From Seminavis robusta (taxonomy: Eukaryota > Bacillariophyta > Bacillariophyceae > Naviculales > Naviculaceae), in NCBI GenBank assembly GCA_903772945.1, contig CAICTM010000729.1:1-50830 (forward strand): a DNA stretch of 50,830 nt, read 5' to 3'. The notes beneath the pieces were generated by a model that was not told the DNA's origin, ran no database searches, and saw only the letters and a list, made by a program, of their open reading frames with translations. This document shows, piece after piece, positions 29,970 to 39,879 of this stretch. The translations under genes and the position numbers were made by a program. Position 1 is the first letter of the stretch, and every line of letters begins with the position of its first letter.

Positions 29970-30709
29970 AATAGAAAGCCGCATGTAATAATATAGATCG
30001 AAGCATAAAGTAGTTTCTGGCTTCTGTGTATTGTGGCTAGAATGATTAGAAGGCGCCTGCTTAATTTAGCAAGCTCCAAGTCTCCAGTAGCGCGACGAGG
30101 AAGCAAGTGATCATGCTCTTTGGCGACGTTAGTGGCGACCGTATTGTGGAATGGTTCGTCGAACACTCCAATATGAAGTCTCAAGTCCAAATTGCTTTCC
30201 ACTCAATTTCGGGTGTGTCGGTAAAGTTGCATTGAGCGGTGGTTTGAGCAATGAATGCTGCAGCACAGAGGGCACCGGAACGATGGCTGCGTGAAGGGTT
30301 GCGGTTGGTGCAACTTTGTCTGCTCCTAGCCCAGTTCCGTACCATGAGCTTTGCCAATTTAGAAATGTTGGATTCGAATTGGATCTTTTGACATTAGAAG
30401 GACATCAAATCTATTGTCCATTCGTCAGTGATTGGCTGTGCCATCTCGTACTTCTTTTGGGACAGGTTTGTTCTGTTGCTCTCTAGCTAGTAGCTATGGT
30501 AACAGCATCATGCTTCTTTATTTCTTGAGCAGCGGTATTTGCCTCCACCTTTTAAAAATAAAAAAACAGCTCTGTTGGGTGCAATTACTGACGTCATCGA
30601 CTGTTTCTCAAACTGGATCTTTGGTGTCAAATCGAGTAAGATCCAAAGATCCAACCGTTTTCTCTGTGCAAACCGCAAACGCTGAATTGGCACGGAAAGC
30701 AAAAGCAAG
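29970..30709. other. Intergenic before the Tic22-like gene
   Basis: About 740 bases with an A-rich run (TTTTAAAAATAAAAAAACAG) near 30550 and CTAGCTAG at 30483. No gene seen. Confidence 0.55.
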
Positions 30710-31814
30710 ATGATGATGGAACAGCCCAAGATCACCCGGGGTAATAAGAAGGTATCCTTTTGGATAAACTTCGCTGTTACCGTCTCGCTGCTAGCTGGTT
30801 TACTACCATGTTCGGCTTTCTTGCATCCCACGGTCCACACGCGAGGAATTTCCAAACCAAACGGCCTCCTGCAGCTGAAGAGTCAAGACATCCATGTGGG
30901 AACCATCAATACCCAGCTGTCCATGTCTTCGAATGACGAAGGGGGTGGTGGTGGACTCCAAGGAATTTTGTTTTCCTTGCTGGGTGCTACCATCATCCTT
31001 CTCTTTGTGGGAACCAGCTTCTTGCCCATGATGGATGGCGGCGGTCGAGACCTGAGCATTGCGGATTCTGTGGTGACGAAACAAGATGCTCCTGAGAAAT
31101 TGAAAAATTACGAAGCCACTGGAGATCGATTGTCTCGTTCTAGTATCCAGGAAAAGTTAAACACAGTGCCGGTGTTTTATCTGGTCGACAAGGAAAATGT
31201 AATGGGGACCAATATTTTCATGTCCTATCAAGATGCCAGTGATGCGGCAGGGTTGTTGACAGTAAAGGCAACTACATTGGACCAAGTCACGTAAGTGCCG
31301 TGCATAATCAAATCAAATGCCATATGTTCGTGTGCTTTCCTTACTTACGCCATTCGTTTTGCAAAAAAGCTACCCGCTCGTACTGAAACGAGGTCGCATG
31401 CGGATGGCGCCACCTCCAGATGCCGTGCAAAAGGCAGAGGCCGGTATTTCTGAATCCAGTCAAACAAAGTATCGTCTTGTTCCTTCCAAGAGCGCTCTCA
31501 AAGATGCAGCTTCCTTCAGTATGGACGTGGCAGATAGTGACATTCCCTTGTTTGTGGCCGATCGCTTGGCATTTGCATCCAACAAAGGTCCCCAGCTTCC
31601 TCTGTTTCTCGAAAAGGCCGATTGCGAAACAAGCTACAATCGACTCCGTGAATCCAGCAGTAAATTGCCAGAAACACCCAACATTCGATCGACAACCTTG
31701 ATGGAGACCTTGAACAGTATGGAAAAGGGAACGCGTCCTGGGGTGTCTCAGTTGGCATTTTATTCAAGCGCCGAGGATCTTATCAAAGCGACCGATATGA
31801 TGATGGAGCAATGA
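30710..31814 (+). CDS. Tic22-like plastid protein import component
   Basis: Exons 30710-31290 and 31370-31814 (79-bp intron, GTCAC|GTAAGT ... AAAAAAG|CTACC) encode 341 residues. After a basic start, VSLLAGLLPCSAFLHP provides a signal peptide with the CSAF cleavage motif typical of diatom plastid import. A hydrophobic segment GILFSLLGATIILLFVG lies near residue 90. The body shows the two-lobed Tic22 pattern: VPVFYLVDKENV with MSYQDASDAAGLL in the first lobe, and IPLFVADRLAF with LPLFLEKADCETSYNRL in the second. Tic22 proteins are intermembrane-space chaperones for plastid preproteins (family knowledge). The membrane segment is unusual for Tic22, which is mostly soluble, so the family assignment is moderate. 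Confidence 0.65.
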
Positions 31815-32601
31815 TCGTTTTGCTCCTTCACCGCCCAAAGAAACTGTTGGAGTGCTGAGGCTTCCCGTTTACCAACTACCTAGCTAGGCGTGTTAGGGTA
31901 GCTAAACGAGGTCCAGAATGGGACCAGAGCATAAAGCTCACACTATCCATATTCCTGTGACCATTATTTGAAAGATCCCCTCGTATCCAATTCTGGAAAC
32001 TACCAGGTTGCCCGTCCACTCCCATTTTCAGCTTGCCCTGTACCGAGCCAAGCTTTGGGGGCTGTTCAATGTACCGGTACCGAGCTCGGGTGAAGCATAA
32101 GCAAAGATCATGATGCTGCCCTCAACAAGCATTGTGAATCTGGGAGGTGCGCCCGAAGTGTCCTAAGGTACAGATAATTTTGCCTCTAAACGATCACCAC
32201 TCATCACCGGAACCGGCAAGGAGGAAGAACAAAGTGTATCTCTCATTGTGGTTCAACATATTGGATGAAATGAGGCGATAAATGGGCACGGTTTGACAAA
32301 TTAGACAATGTCAATTTCACAAAAGAAAAGTCCTTCTTATCTGGTAAATTGATTTGACAGTGATTGGAGCAACACATAATGAATGACCTGACAGAGAGCC
32401 AATGCCATGCCATTACAGTATAATGGGTTGTGTGTAGCAATGCCGATTCGATTCTCCTATGGATTCCCAATGTCATTTTCCATTTCATTGTGGTTCCAAA
32501 ATCAGGCGTATTGTCATCTTTTATGCATTTTCCATTCCTCCTCCTCTTGATACTATCATACTTCTTCATGACTGTCACTCCTCTTGGCAACAATTGGGAG
32601 C
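31815..32601. other. Convergent intergenic, Tic22-like / MAPR gene
   Basis: About 790 bases. It has TACCGGTACCGAGCTCGG near 32072 and CTAGCTAG at 31880. No gene seen. Confidence 0.55.
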
Positions 32602-33267
32602 TCAGGTGGTTGTTGCCATAGTATTCATGAGCCTCTTTTTTCGCTTGTCTCGTGCTTCTTTTCGTTCTCTGTCTTTGGCTGCTTTGATTTTTTCATAGGA
32701 TTTGACTCGTTGCCAGACTCGTTGTGTTTCCTCGGTGGGTTGTCCTTGGTCATTGTAGAATCGACAACAGAGGAATCCCACAAAGGGGTATCGTTCCTCC
32801 TTGGCGTAGAAATTGGACCATTCTCGATCCAGAGCATACAATTGTGCAGCCGTCAGTTCGTCCGTGTGCTTGGCGCATTCCTCATCGGTAAAATTTCCAG
32901 TAATAAATGGAATGGTCCCATCGCGACCAGCGAAAATGTGATAGCCGGATTTGGGGGCATAGTACTCGGGTCCTTTGGATACATTGTAGACTTTGCCAAA
33001 AATGGACAACCAGAGCTCGGTGCCACCATCTTCTCCCGTTTTGGTGGATAATTCTTCCACCGTCACAATTCTGGCTTTACAGGTTTTGTCTCCTTCGCCC
33101 TCTGTACATCCTTGTTGAAAATTGTTTTCATCAATCGATCCGTGGTCCGTGTCACCCTTCTTCTTCTTGGCATTATCATCATTGGCGGCAGATACCCGAG
33201 TAGTGGTGGCCAGTGAAAGCAGCAGTAGCAGAGCCACAAAAGCGAGATTGCCACGTCTAAACTCCAT
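32602..33267 (-). CDS. MAPR-family cytochrome b5-like heme-binding protein (neudesin/CYB5D2 type), secretory
   Basis: 221 residues, single exon, ATG at 33267. The signal peptide is LAFVALLLLLSLATTTRVSA. The cytochrome b5-like domain spans residues ~65-165: RIVTVEELSTKTG, ELWLSIFGKVYNVSKGPEYY, APKSGYHIFAGRDG and FITGNFTDEE. The Tyr in YNVSKGPEYY/GYHIFAGRD and the lack of the paired His of true cytochrome b5 identify the membrane-associated progesterone receptor branch. The WSNFYAKEERYPFVGFL segment and a Lys/Arg-rich C-terminal helix match neuferricin-like proteins. MAPR proteins bind heme and modulate P450s or signalling (family knowledge). It is divergent from the PIG-Q gene with only ~70 bp between start codons as called. 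Confidence 0.85.
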   Translation of the reverse strand: MEFRRGNLAFVALLLLLSLATTTRVSAANDDNAKKKKGDTDHGSIDENNFQQGCTEGEGDKTCKARIVTVEELSTKTGEDGGTELWLSIFGKVYNVSKGPEYYAPKSGYHIFAGRDGTIPFITGNFTDEECAKHTDELTAAQLYALDREWSNFYAKEERYPFVGFLCCRFYNDQGQPTEETQRVWQRVKSYEKIKAAKDRERKEARDKRKKRLMNTMATTT

Positions 33268-33337
33268 TATCTTCCTTCTAGCTATGATAGTTATGAACCG
33301 AATGTTATCACAATAACTTCACCAGGCTGATGGTTGC

Positions 33338-35422
33338 ATGCTTGGCAAGAATGCTTGGGCACCGCTTTCTTTCGTCCATGGTCGGTGCTCGCGAAATTTG
33401 TCCGTTGGCAAGATTGCATCTGGATCACGAGTATCCAAGTTTCAATTTGAAAGATTGTGCTTCGCTCCTAACCCTATTGTAGATTTGATTCTGAGTGAGA
33501 ACGAGAAACGAGAGACAATCACAAACGCAAAACCCTCCCCTGCATGTACTTCATTGACATCATCATCAACAATAGATAGATTGCGTGACAAAAGAATCAA
33601 TGCTATGGAAGGAGCAAGCATAACTGACGATTGGCAAGGGTCCAAGCGGCGCCTTTTATTTTGGCCTGACGTAAATCCCCCGTTGGGAACCGAAGGCTTT
33701 GTATTGGGGTGGTATTGGAAGCAAGGATCTGCTAGTAATAACTGGCCTACCGCCGCCACCCTTGTAGTCGCCGGAATTGTTGGGAGGAAGGAAGATGACG
33801 GAAACGAGATATCACAAGCTCATGATAATTTGCAAAAGAGGCTTGGTTCACTCCGAGAGACTCCCAAAGGCTTGGATTCCAACAGCCATGTCAATGAGTT
33901 GAGAATTGTGGGGTATCTGCTTGCTTCATCAGGAGGAGACTCAGAGATGAGTAATGCTACCAAGGAATGGCTAAAACAAGACAATCTACTCATTTTTTAT
34001 TTACAGCAAGGCACCAATTATCCAACCATCCAATATGAAGAACAAGGTTGCCAAATTGTGTTATATGATCCTCACAAAACCTACCATGACAATATTTGCA
34101 GTCCGGAGTCGACATTTGGAAAGATATTGGCACAAGTCTCGATGGCACAACCGATTCTGACATGCTTGGCCAAAACAAAAGAAATATCCGATGACAATTC
34201 GAAAATCACTGCTACAAGCGATACTACTTCGGACGACAACAGTCTAGATCGGCCTGATGAATCAGGGCAACGAAAGGAAGCCCCGACAGGCATCATCGGA
34301 TCTTCCCTACCGGTACTGCGGCACTCCATGATGTTCTCTCATCTTTGGGGAGATTCGCTTTGGCGAAGTAGTCCGTTGACCCGCCTTGTTTGGGATAGCT
34401 ACAACAACATGCCACGCGAAAAACGCACCAATCAGCGCTTGGCCGATGCGATGGATCTCGTGGCAGGGATCTTGTGCGGGGTCGTTTTGGTAGTCTGGGG
34501 ACAATCATCAGTGTCGTCCATGATTTCATCCTATTTCGTGGAGCAACCCTATTTGCCTGCATGGCTGGATTGGTTGGAGAGCTTTCCCATTGGGTTCAAG
34601 CTCAATGTGGCCGTGACGTTGGCCATTGGACAGGAAATACGCTCCTTGGTACTGCTTCGTCAAGCCATTCTGTCATTCTTGATTGACAGCATGGCCAATG
34701 ATTATACTATTGGTGTCAGCATTGGATCCTACTACAACGACGTGGCGATACTCGCCATTTGCGCAGTGTTGGGAGGAACCGGTTGCCTCGCTCTGGCCAT
34801 GGATATGGTTGCCCTATTGACAATCCACCTCGCACTCCTGGCAGAAGGCTTTCGATACGTGTACCGAACCGAGTTTTACCTCTTGGCATCCTCGTGGCGG
34901 CTCTTTCGAGGCAAAAAACTCAACATTCTACGCAAACGAACCGATACTATGGAATACGATTCGATGCAGCTCTTGATGGGGAGTATGCTGTTTGTAGCAT
35001 CACTCTTTCTGTTGACCACCGTATTGGTGTACTACACGTTCTTTACCATTCTCAATCTCGTGGTGCGAACAATCACAACCGCAGTTCTGTGGACGATCTA
35101 CTCTGTCATCATAGATTTTCCCTTTGGGACTTGCTTCCTGCGACTGCTGTACCCGGGATCCTACACCGCACGAGTGCTCATCCAAGAAGAAGAGGCAGCA
35201 GATACTGATTCCTCGCCGACGGGCATTGTAATCACAAGGCTCCAGGCGATCCCCGAATCACTGGGCTCTATTCTGGCTTCGCAGACCAACTTGACGAGGC
35301 GGATTCGAGCACTCAAGTCTTGGCTGGGCTCTGTGTTTTCCGAAATCTTGTCCGGGAAACCCACTGCAAAGTCGTTTGTGGAGCACCTTCAATCCACCGT
35401 TACGTGCAACCCAGGCATCTAG
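33338..35422 (+). CDS. PIGQ: GPI-GlcNAc transferase subunit PIG-Q / Gpi1
   Basis: 694 residues, single exon. Early residues have LLFWPDVNPPLGTEGFVLGW, the usual Gpi1 start. The conserved C-terminal membrane domain shows LTRLVWDSYNNM, LADAMDLVAGI, LESFPIGFKLNVAVTLAIGQ, a run of hydrophobic helices, FRGKKLNILRKRTDTMEYD and MQLLMGSMLFVASLFLLTT. These match PF05024-type Gpi1, a subunit of the ER complex that adds GlcNAc to phosphatidylinositol (family knowledge). The ATG at 33338 leaves ~70 bp to the divergent neighbour; a later in-frame ATG at 33605 just before the conserved part is a realistic alternative start. The stop TAG overlaps a CTAGCTAG palindrome. Confidence 0.9.
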   Translation: MLGKNAWAPLSFVHGRCSRNLSVGKIASGSRVSKFQFERLCFAPNPIVDLILSENEKRETITNAKPSPACTSLTSSSTIDRLRDKRINAMEGASITDDWQGSKRRLLFWPDVNPPLGTEGFVLGWYWKQGSASNNWPTAATLVVAGIVGRKEDDGNEISQAHDNLQKRLGSLRETPKGLDSNSHVNELRIVGYLLASSGGDSEMSNATKEWLKQDNLLIFYLQQGTNYPTIQYEEQGCQIVLYDPHKTYHDNICSPESTFGKILAQVSMAQPILTCLAKTKEISDDNSKITATSDTTSDDNSLDRPDESGQRKEAPTGIIGSSLPVLRHSMMFSHLWGDSLWRSSPLTRLVWDSYNNMPREKRTNQRLADAMDLVAGILCGVVLVVWGQSSVSSMISSYFVEQPYLPAWLDWLESFPIGFKLNVAVTLAIGQEIRSLVLLRQAILSFLIDSMANDYTIGVSIGSYYNDVAILAICAVLGGTGCLALAMDMVALLTIHLALLAEGFRYVYRTEFYLLASSWRLFRGKKLNILRKRTDTMEYDSMQLLMGSMLFVASLFLLTTVLVYYTFFTILNLVVRTITTAVLWTIYSVIIDFPFGTCFLRLLYPGSYTARVLIQEEEAADTDSSPTGIVITRLQAIPESLGSILASQTNLTRRIRALKSWLGSVFSEILSGKPTAKSFVEHLQSTVTCNPGI

Positions 35423-36670
35423 CTAGCTACATAGCTCGGTTATTACTGGGTTGCCCTACTACCGCAGGAGGGAAACAAGGTCTGTGGCTCCTATAAGCCA
35501 GTTCCAAGCTCCTACTTCGTTTCTCCTTCGCGTTGGTGACATGCGAGAGCCAAGTTATCACTGTTGTCCGTTGCAAGGTTGCAAGGTTGCCACCACCACC
35601 ACCATGTGAAGCTATGGCCTGGGACCTTTCTTTGCTTCGAGAGGGAACCTTTTATTCTTGGAAGCTACGGTACACTGAGGGTGATGTTCTATTGGCGCCT
35701 GAAGGAGACCCAAGCGACGAATACCGGTACGGCGAACCCTTTCATACACGATAACATCGGTACAGTACCGGTACGGTGGGTGGTGTGCGCTTTTTGCCTT
35801 CTCTTGACTCTTTCCATAAAGTGCCAGTCTTTCCAGCTTGCGGTACTGCAGTCGTACCGTACCGGTTTCGAGCAACGCTCCGAGTTGCTTCTTTTATTGG
35901 CCTTATCACCCATAACCTCCCCTACCTCACCGAAGAGGGAAGCGCTTTTCATAAGGTGGGACCCATCTGATCTTAATTTGGAATCTGGCTGGCTTCAGCT
36001 ACAATTGCTTTGCCTTTGTTTCCTGTATGCAACGCTCGATGACTTAGCCAGCTCCTTTCTTCACCAGTGTGGGTTCAAGTATTGACCTCGGTTGCCATTT
36101 TTGAAGTCACTGGAGGTGATGATCCGAACCCAGACCACGTGTTTCGCTCTGGATGCGCTGAGTCCTAGCTGTAGATCTCCCAGCTATTGACTTTGATGGT
36201 TAGCTGGCTTGGTAATGGCTACGATAGGTTGATAGGTTGAATCTATCCAACCCAAAGGAGAAAGTAACCCTTGGATCGATGCTGCAGCTGCAGCGAACGA
36301 ACCCCTTGTCCTCGAGACGCGTTTCTCGTCAGTCATCCTAGCAAGTTTCGCTGGAATGGTATTGCAGAGTTTGTGTATTTGACTATTGTGCTCTTTTCCT
36401 TGTTAACCTTGCTGTAGAACATTGTAATCAGATTCCTTATGGACTGTTGACACCATCTCATTCATTGGCCAAGAAAAGGCACTCCACCTCCAGTGAGCTT
36501 CGGAGGGCCATTTCGCGAACGCTGCATGTCGCCTGCAACGCCGTTTGAGTTCCGGATGTTGATTCCTCGATTCTGCAGATCAGTCCAAAACATCGTTTGA
36601 GCTCACAAATACAAAAGCTGAACAGCCAAAAGCAACAACCAAATCCTATTCAAGTCAATATACCATTACA
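35423..36670. other. Intergenic, 1.25 kb
   Basis: It contains two TACCGGTA palindromes (35722, 35766) and related GGTACCGT steps. A plus-strand frame of 173 codons (35564-36085) has no domain and low-complexity His, so I do not call it. The last ~70 bases before 36671 are A/C-rich as in gene leaders here. Confidence 0.55.
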
Positions 36671-37135
36671 ATGAGCTTCGAAGATAATTCCGAACAAATC
36701 AGTGTCTCCTCTGGCGCGTCTTTCCAAATTCAATTGATGAGATGTGGTTTCCTTCCGCAAAACTCGATCAGTTCATTCGATGTCAAGGACTTGAAAGATC
36801 TGGACCTCAACGACGAGAGTCTAGGAGACAATCACCCTGCCGAAGAGGACCACAGCCCAAAGAGCCGCAGTTCGACAGGATCCGCCAGAATTCGTAGCAT
36901 GTCACCAGTTCCTGCTAGCAACAACAAGAGGCGCGGTGGCCTTCGTGCTACCTTGTCGTTTCGTTTGAGCCGTCGCAACCTGTTGGATTCGTCCAACGAC
37001 GACCTGGAGTCAGCTTCCCTCCACCATCGAGAGCCCAGAGGTTCGAAGAAATCCAGAGAGCTTCCTGCTCGGAGAGGTGTTCAGCGCACCTATTCTGCTT
37101 CCAAAGCAACCCCTGCCAGGCAGGGATCCCTGTAA
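36671..37135 (+). CDS. Small Ser/Arg-rich hypothetical protein
   Basis: 154 residues, not recognised. It starts MSFEDNSEQISVSSG after an AC-rich leader (ACAGCCAAAAGCAACAACC), which supports a real start. An acidic first half (FDVKDLKDLDLNDESLGDN) is followed by a Ser/Arg-rich second half: SPKSRSSTGSARIRSMSP, RLSRRNLLDSSNDDLE and RRGVQRTYSASKA. R-x-x-S sites look like basophilic kinase targets (inference). No signal peptide or membrane segment. It is probably disordered. Diatoms have many such proteins of unknown role. Confidence 0.6.
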   Translation: MSFEDNSEQISVSSGASFQIQLMRCGFLPQNSISSFDVKDLKDLDLNDESLGDNHPAEEDHSPKSRSSTGSARIRSMSPVPASNNKRRGGLRATLSFRLSRRNLLDSSNDDLESASLHHREPRGSKKSRELPARRGVQRTYSASKATPARQGSL

Positions 37136-37961
37136 GCAAGGATCACGCACGGATGAGGGCAAAGCAACGAGCAGCGAGCTTGGAGCGCCAAGCGACGAAA
37201 CTGAAGGTCATAGACAAAACAAATAGACTGCATGTGTTTTATAGTATCAATTTTCTACGGAGCACTTGGTGGCATTCTCAAGTACGTAGCCAAGTCACCA
37301 GTATGCATGGAGTTGAGATGCGTTGGAAACGAAAAGCTCCTCTCTTCCATGATGTGCGTGTTCTAGAGCTACAATGCAGCGGTATCAATTGGTATGCTCT
37401 AGTCGAAGGGTGAAGGGCAGGGAGGCCCGGTAGCAACTCCTATCCATCCAAGACGGTTTTAGCCGAAGCAGGAGCAGCAGCAAATGAGTGCTCCCTAACT
37501 CCCTAACCACCCCTGTCGTCGACGTTGCAACAGGGAAGACAAGAATCGAATCGAGCTCTTGGCTTCTCATCATCCCTGTAGAGACCTGGCAGATTCATCT
37601 TGTAGATTTTGAGTGGATTTCAACTACCACCGAGGGGGGATGGCGCCACCTCAAATGAGCTTGAAACCTTTGCTCTATCTGCTTGATGCTTCTTCACTTT
37701 GATTGACAACCAACCTGGGGTGTGAAATGTACAAGCGCTGGTGACGTTCCAGAGACATGAATGCTAAGGAAAGCTAAGTGCGACAATATCATTTATAGAC
37801 AGCTGGGCATGAACGGAAAACAAGCTACTTCCGTCTGCTTTGTAGCTGAAAGAGAATTTGAAATGCAGTATCACGTAGAAAACCAAATGCTGGTCAATGG
37901 CAACATATGCGGCAGGGTTGCCAACAACTCTCTATAGTCATCTTCATTGCAACAATCATGG
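37136..37961. other. Convergent intergenic
   Basis: About 830 bases with scattered short frames and no domain similarity. Nothing else was seen. Confidence 0.5.
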
Positions 37962-39488
37962 CTACAGCTTCTGAACACACGCAATGGTGGCACTCGCGTT
38001 ATTGCATGACACTGCTGGTACAAGACCAGCACCGCCTCCGACCAGATGGGTCCGCAAATCAGAAACAGCAACAACAGACTCTTTTTCATCGACAGATATT
38101 GATAGGGTCCCATTGAAGGCATTTCCTGCTGACAAATCAAGGGTCATGGTGACACATGATCGTCCCTGATTGCCAAACACAGCAGCTTCTCCCAGTGGTC
38201 TACCAAACCGTCCGTTGGAACACTCATGTCCATTGTACCCAAGCACACCCCAACAACCTTGTTGAATACCACACAGCGCCGTTGGCCTGATACAATGGGC
38301 AGATTTTGTAACACCAAGCCAAACATACGATTCTTCATCAACATTGGTGGTGGTCGTGATCGTCCAGCGATACTTTTCACCAACTTGAAAGATAACTCCA
38401 TTGATAGCATCACTTCTCCAATGATTGTCTAAGGAAGCGAAAACTTTGGATTTGCTTCCCTTCCACTCAACTGGAACGACATCGGAAGAATGACAATCAA
38501 AGGAAACGCTATGTTCATGCTTGGCTCTCTTCGCTTGCTTTTTGTAGGCATCCAATAAATTGTCCTTTGTCACCAAACCTGATGTCTCCACAAGAGTTTC
38601 CAACTCATCCGGGTCCATGAGCTGTAGCTCAACATGGTCTCGAACCAAAGTCTTGGCAGGATCTTGGCGTCTTTCTTTTGTTTCATCAGAAAATGAGGGT
38701 TCACTTTTGGATTAGGAATGGATCAGTTCGAAGAGCTTTCCATTGCTCAACCTTTTCTTTGCATCTTCAAGGATGGCTTTGAGAATTGTGCCCGAAATGT
38801 TCCCCAGCACAATTCCAGGCCAAACTTCAGTAATACCAGAGACCATGCTCCAAGCTTGGCTTGCCAGTTCCTCCGAGATTTCGGGTGATGCTTCCTTGGA
38901 TGCTGCAAGGATAGCAAATGCCAGAGAAGGGTTTTTCTTCATCAAGGCAGCAAGGCACTTCTGAGTGCTTTGACAAAGGCCTGGCAATCCAACATACATT
39001 GCTGCTTCTGTCAACGAAACCAAGGTATTGAATTCTTCCATTTGAGCGACAGAAACTCCATCTCCATTGCACGTTCCAAAGACAATCTCCGGATGTTTGG
39101 CTAGAATGTTTTCTAGAATGATGGCTGTATCAGTATGGATATACTCCACAATTGCCTTCAGAATATTGCTGGGAAAGTTGATTGGGACCACATCATCAGA
39201 GGATTCCTTGAAGCCACCCTTTTTGAACATTGTCTTGAAGTAGCTACTGCGGACCGACAACGCCATTCGATTTGCCGGCACCAACACTCCATCTTTTCCT
39301 TTGAGAGATACATCATGATACTCTTCATCTGCCAACAAAGCAAAGGCTTGGGAGAGTGGTACAGTACCTCGATACTCATAGTGTTTTTTGCGTTGGACAT
39401 CGTCGCTTGGAGGGATCGAAAGCGAAAGTATTGGAAAGAGAACAAGGTTGTCTTCGAGTGCAGTGAGTGATGTGAGAGCTTTCAGCAA
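37962..39488 (-). CDS. BTB/POZ-SPRY-like protein interrupted by an in-frame stop
   Basis: One reading frame runs from 39488 to 37962 but is cut by a TAA at 38712-38714. The first part (258 aa) has a BTB domain: PLSQAFALLADEEYHDVSLKG, VPANRMALSVRSSYFKTMF, KAIVEYIHTDTAII. A BACK-like helical region with SLTEAAMYVGLPGLCQ follows. After the stop the frame continues as SEPSFSDETKERRQDPAKT, a linker DPDELETLVE, and a SPRY/B30.2-like domain: GEKYRWTITTTT, SYVWLGVTKSAHC, GCWGVLGYNGHE, SCVTMTLDLSAGNAFNGTLS. BTB-SPRY proteins often are cullin-3 substrate adaptors (family knowledge). The stop may be a nonsense mutation, or it could be removed by a 48-nt GT-AG intron (GGTTGAGC ... CCAAAAG). Confidence 0.75.
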
Positions 39489-39879
39489 ACAGCGAAGGAG
39501 CGAAACCGTTAACCAGCAGAGCTACTGAAGGCGTCGACAACCTCGCACAACGGAAGCTACCGCTACCTGGTACCGGTCTGTTACTTGTATAACAATTCTG
39601 CAGAATCCCAAAACAGGTCCGTCCAGAATAGAAGATTCAGAATGAACATACGGTAGGTATTGTTACTCTTTTAATAAGCTCTGACAGGTAGACAGTAAGA
39701 TGTTCTCCATGGAATGAATCTCTCTCTCTCTCTTTATCTCCTATGCACATCTTCCCTTGTACAAACAGAAAGAGAATCCTCCCAAAAGAGCCATACGAGT
39801 CTTCATCCGAAGGAGTACCAGTAGATTGGGATCACGTTGCCTTTGCTTGTACCGTAAGATAGATTGATGATACCCTCAT
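39489..39879. other. Intergenic with short (TC)n run
   Basis: About 390 bases. A TC dinucleotide run lies at 39719-39733. No gene seen. Confidence 0.6.

Noticed and set aside
35564..36085. 173-codon plus-strand frame after PIG-Q
   Set aside because: Low complexity (His run), hydrophobic patches of random type, no leader-like sequence and no domain.
36110..36185. tRNA-like A and B boxes on the minus strand (AGGACTCAGCGC ... GGTTCGGATC)
   Set aside because: No acceptor, anticodon or T stem of proper length can be formed; at best a chance match or an old tRNA-derived fragment.
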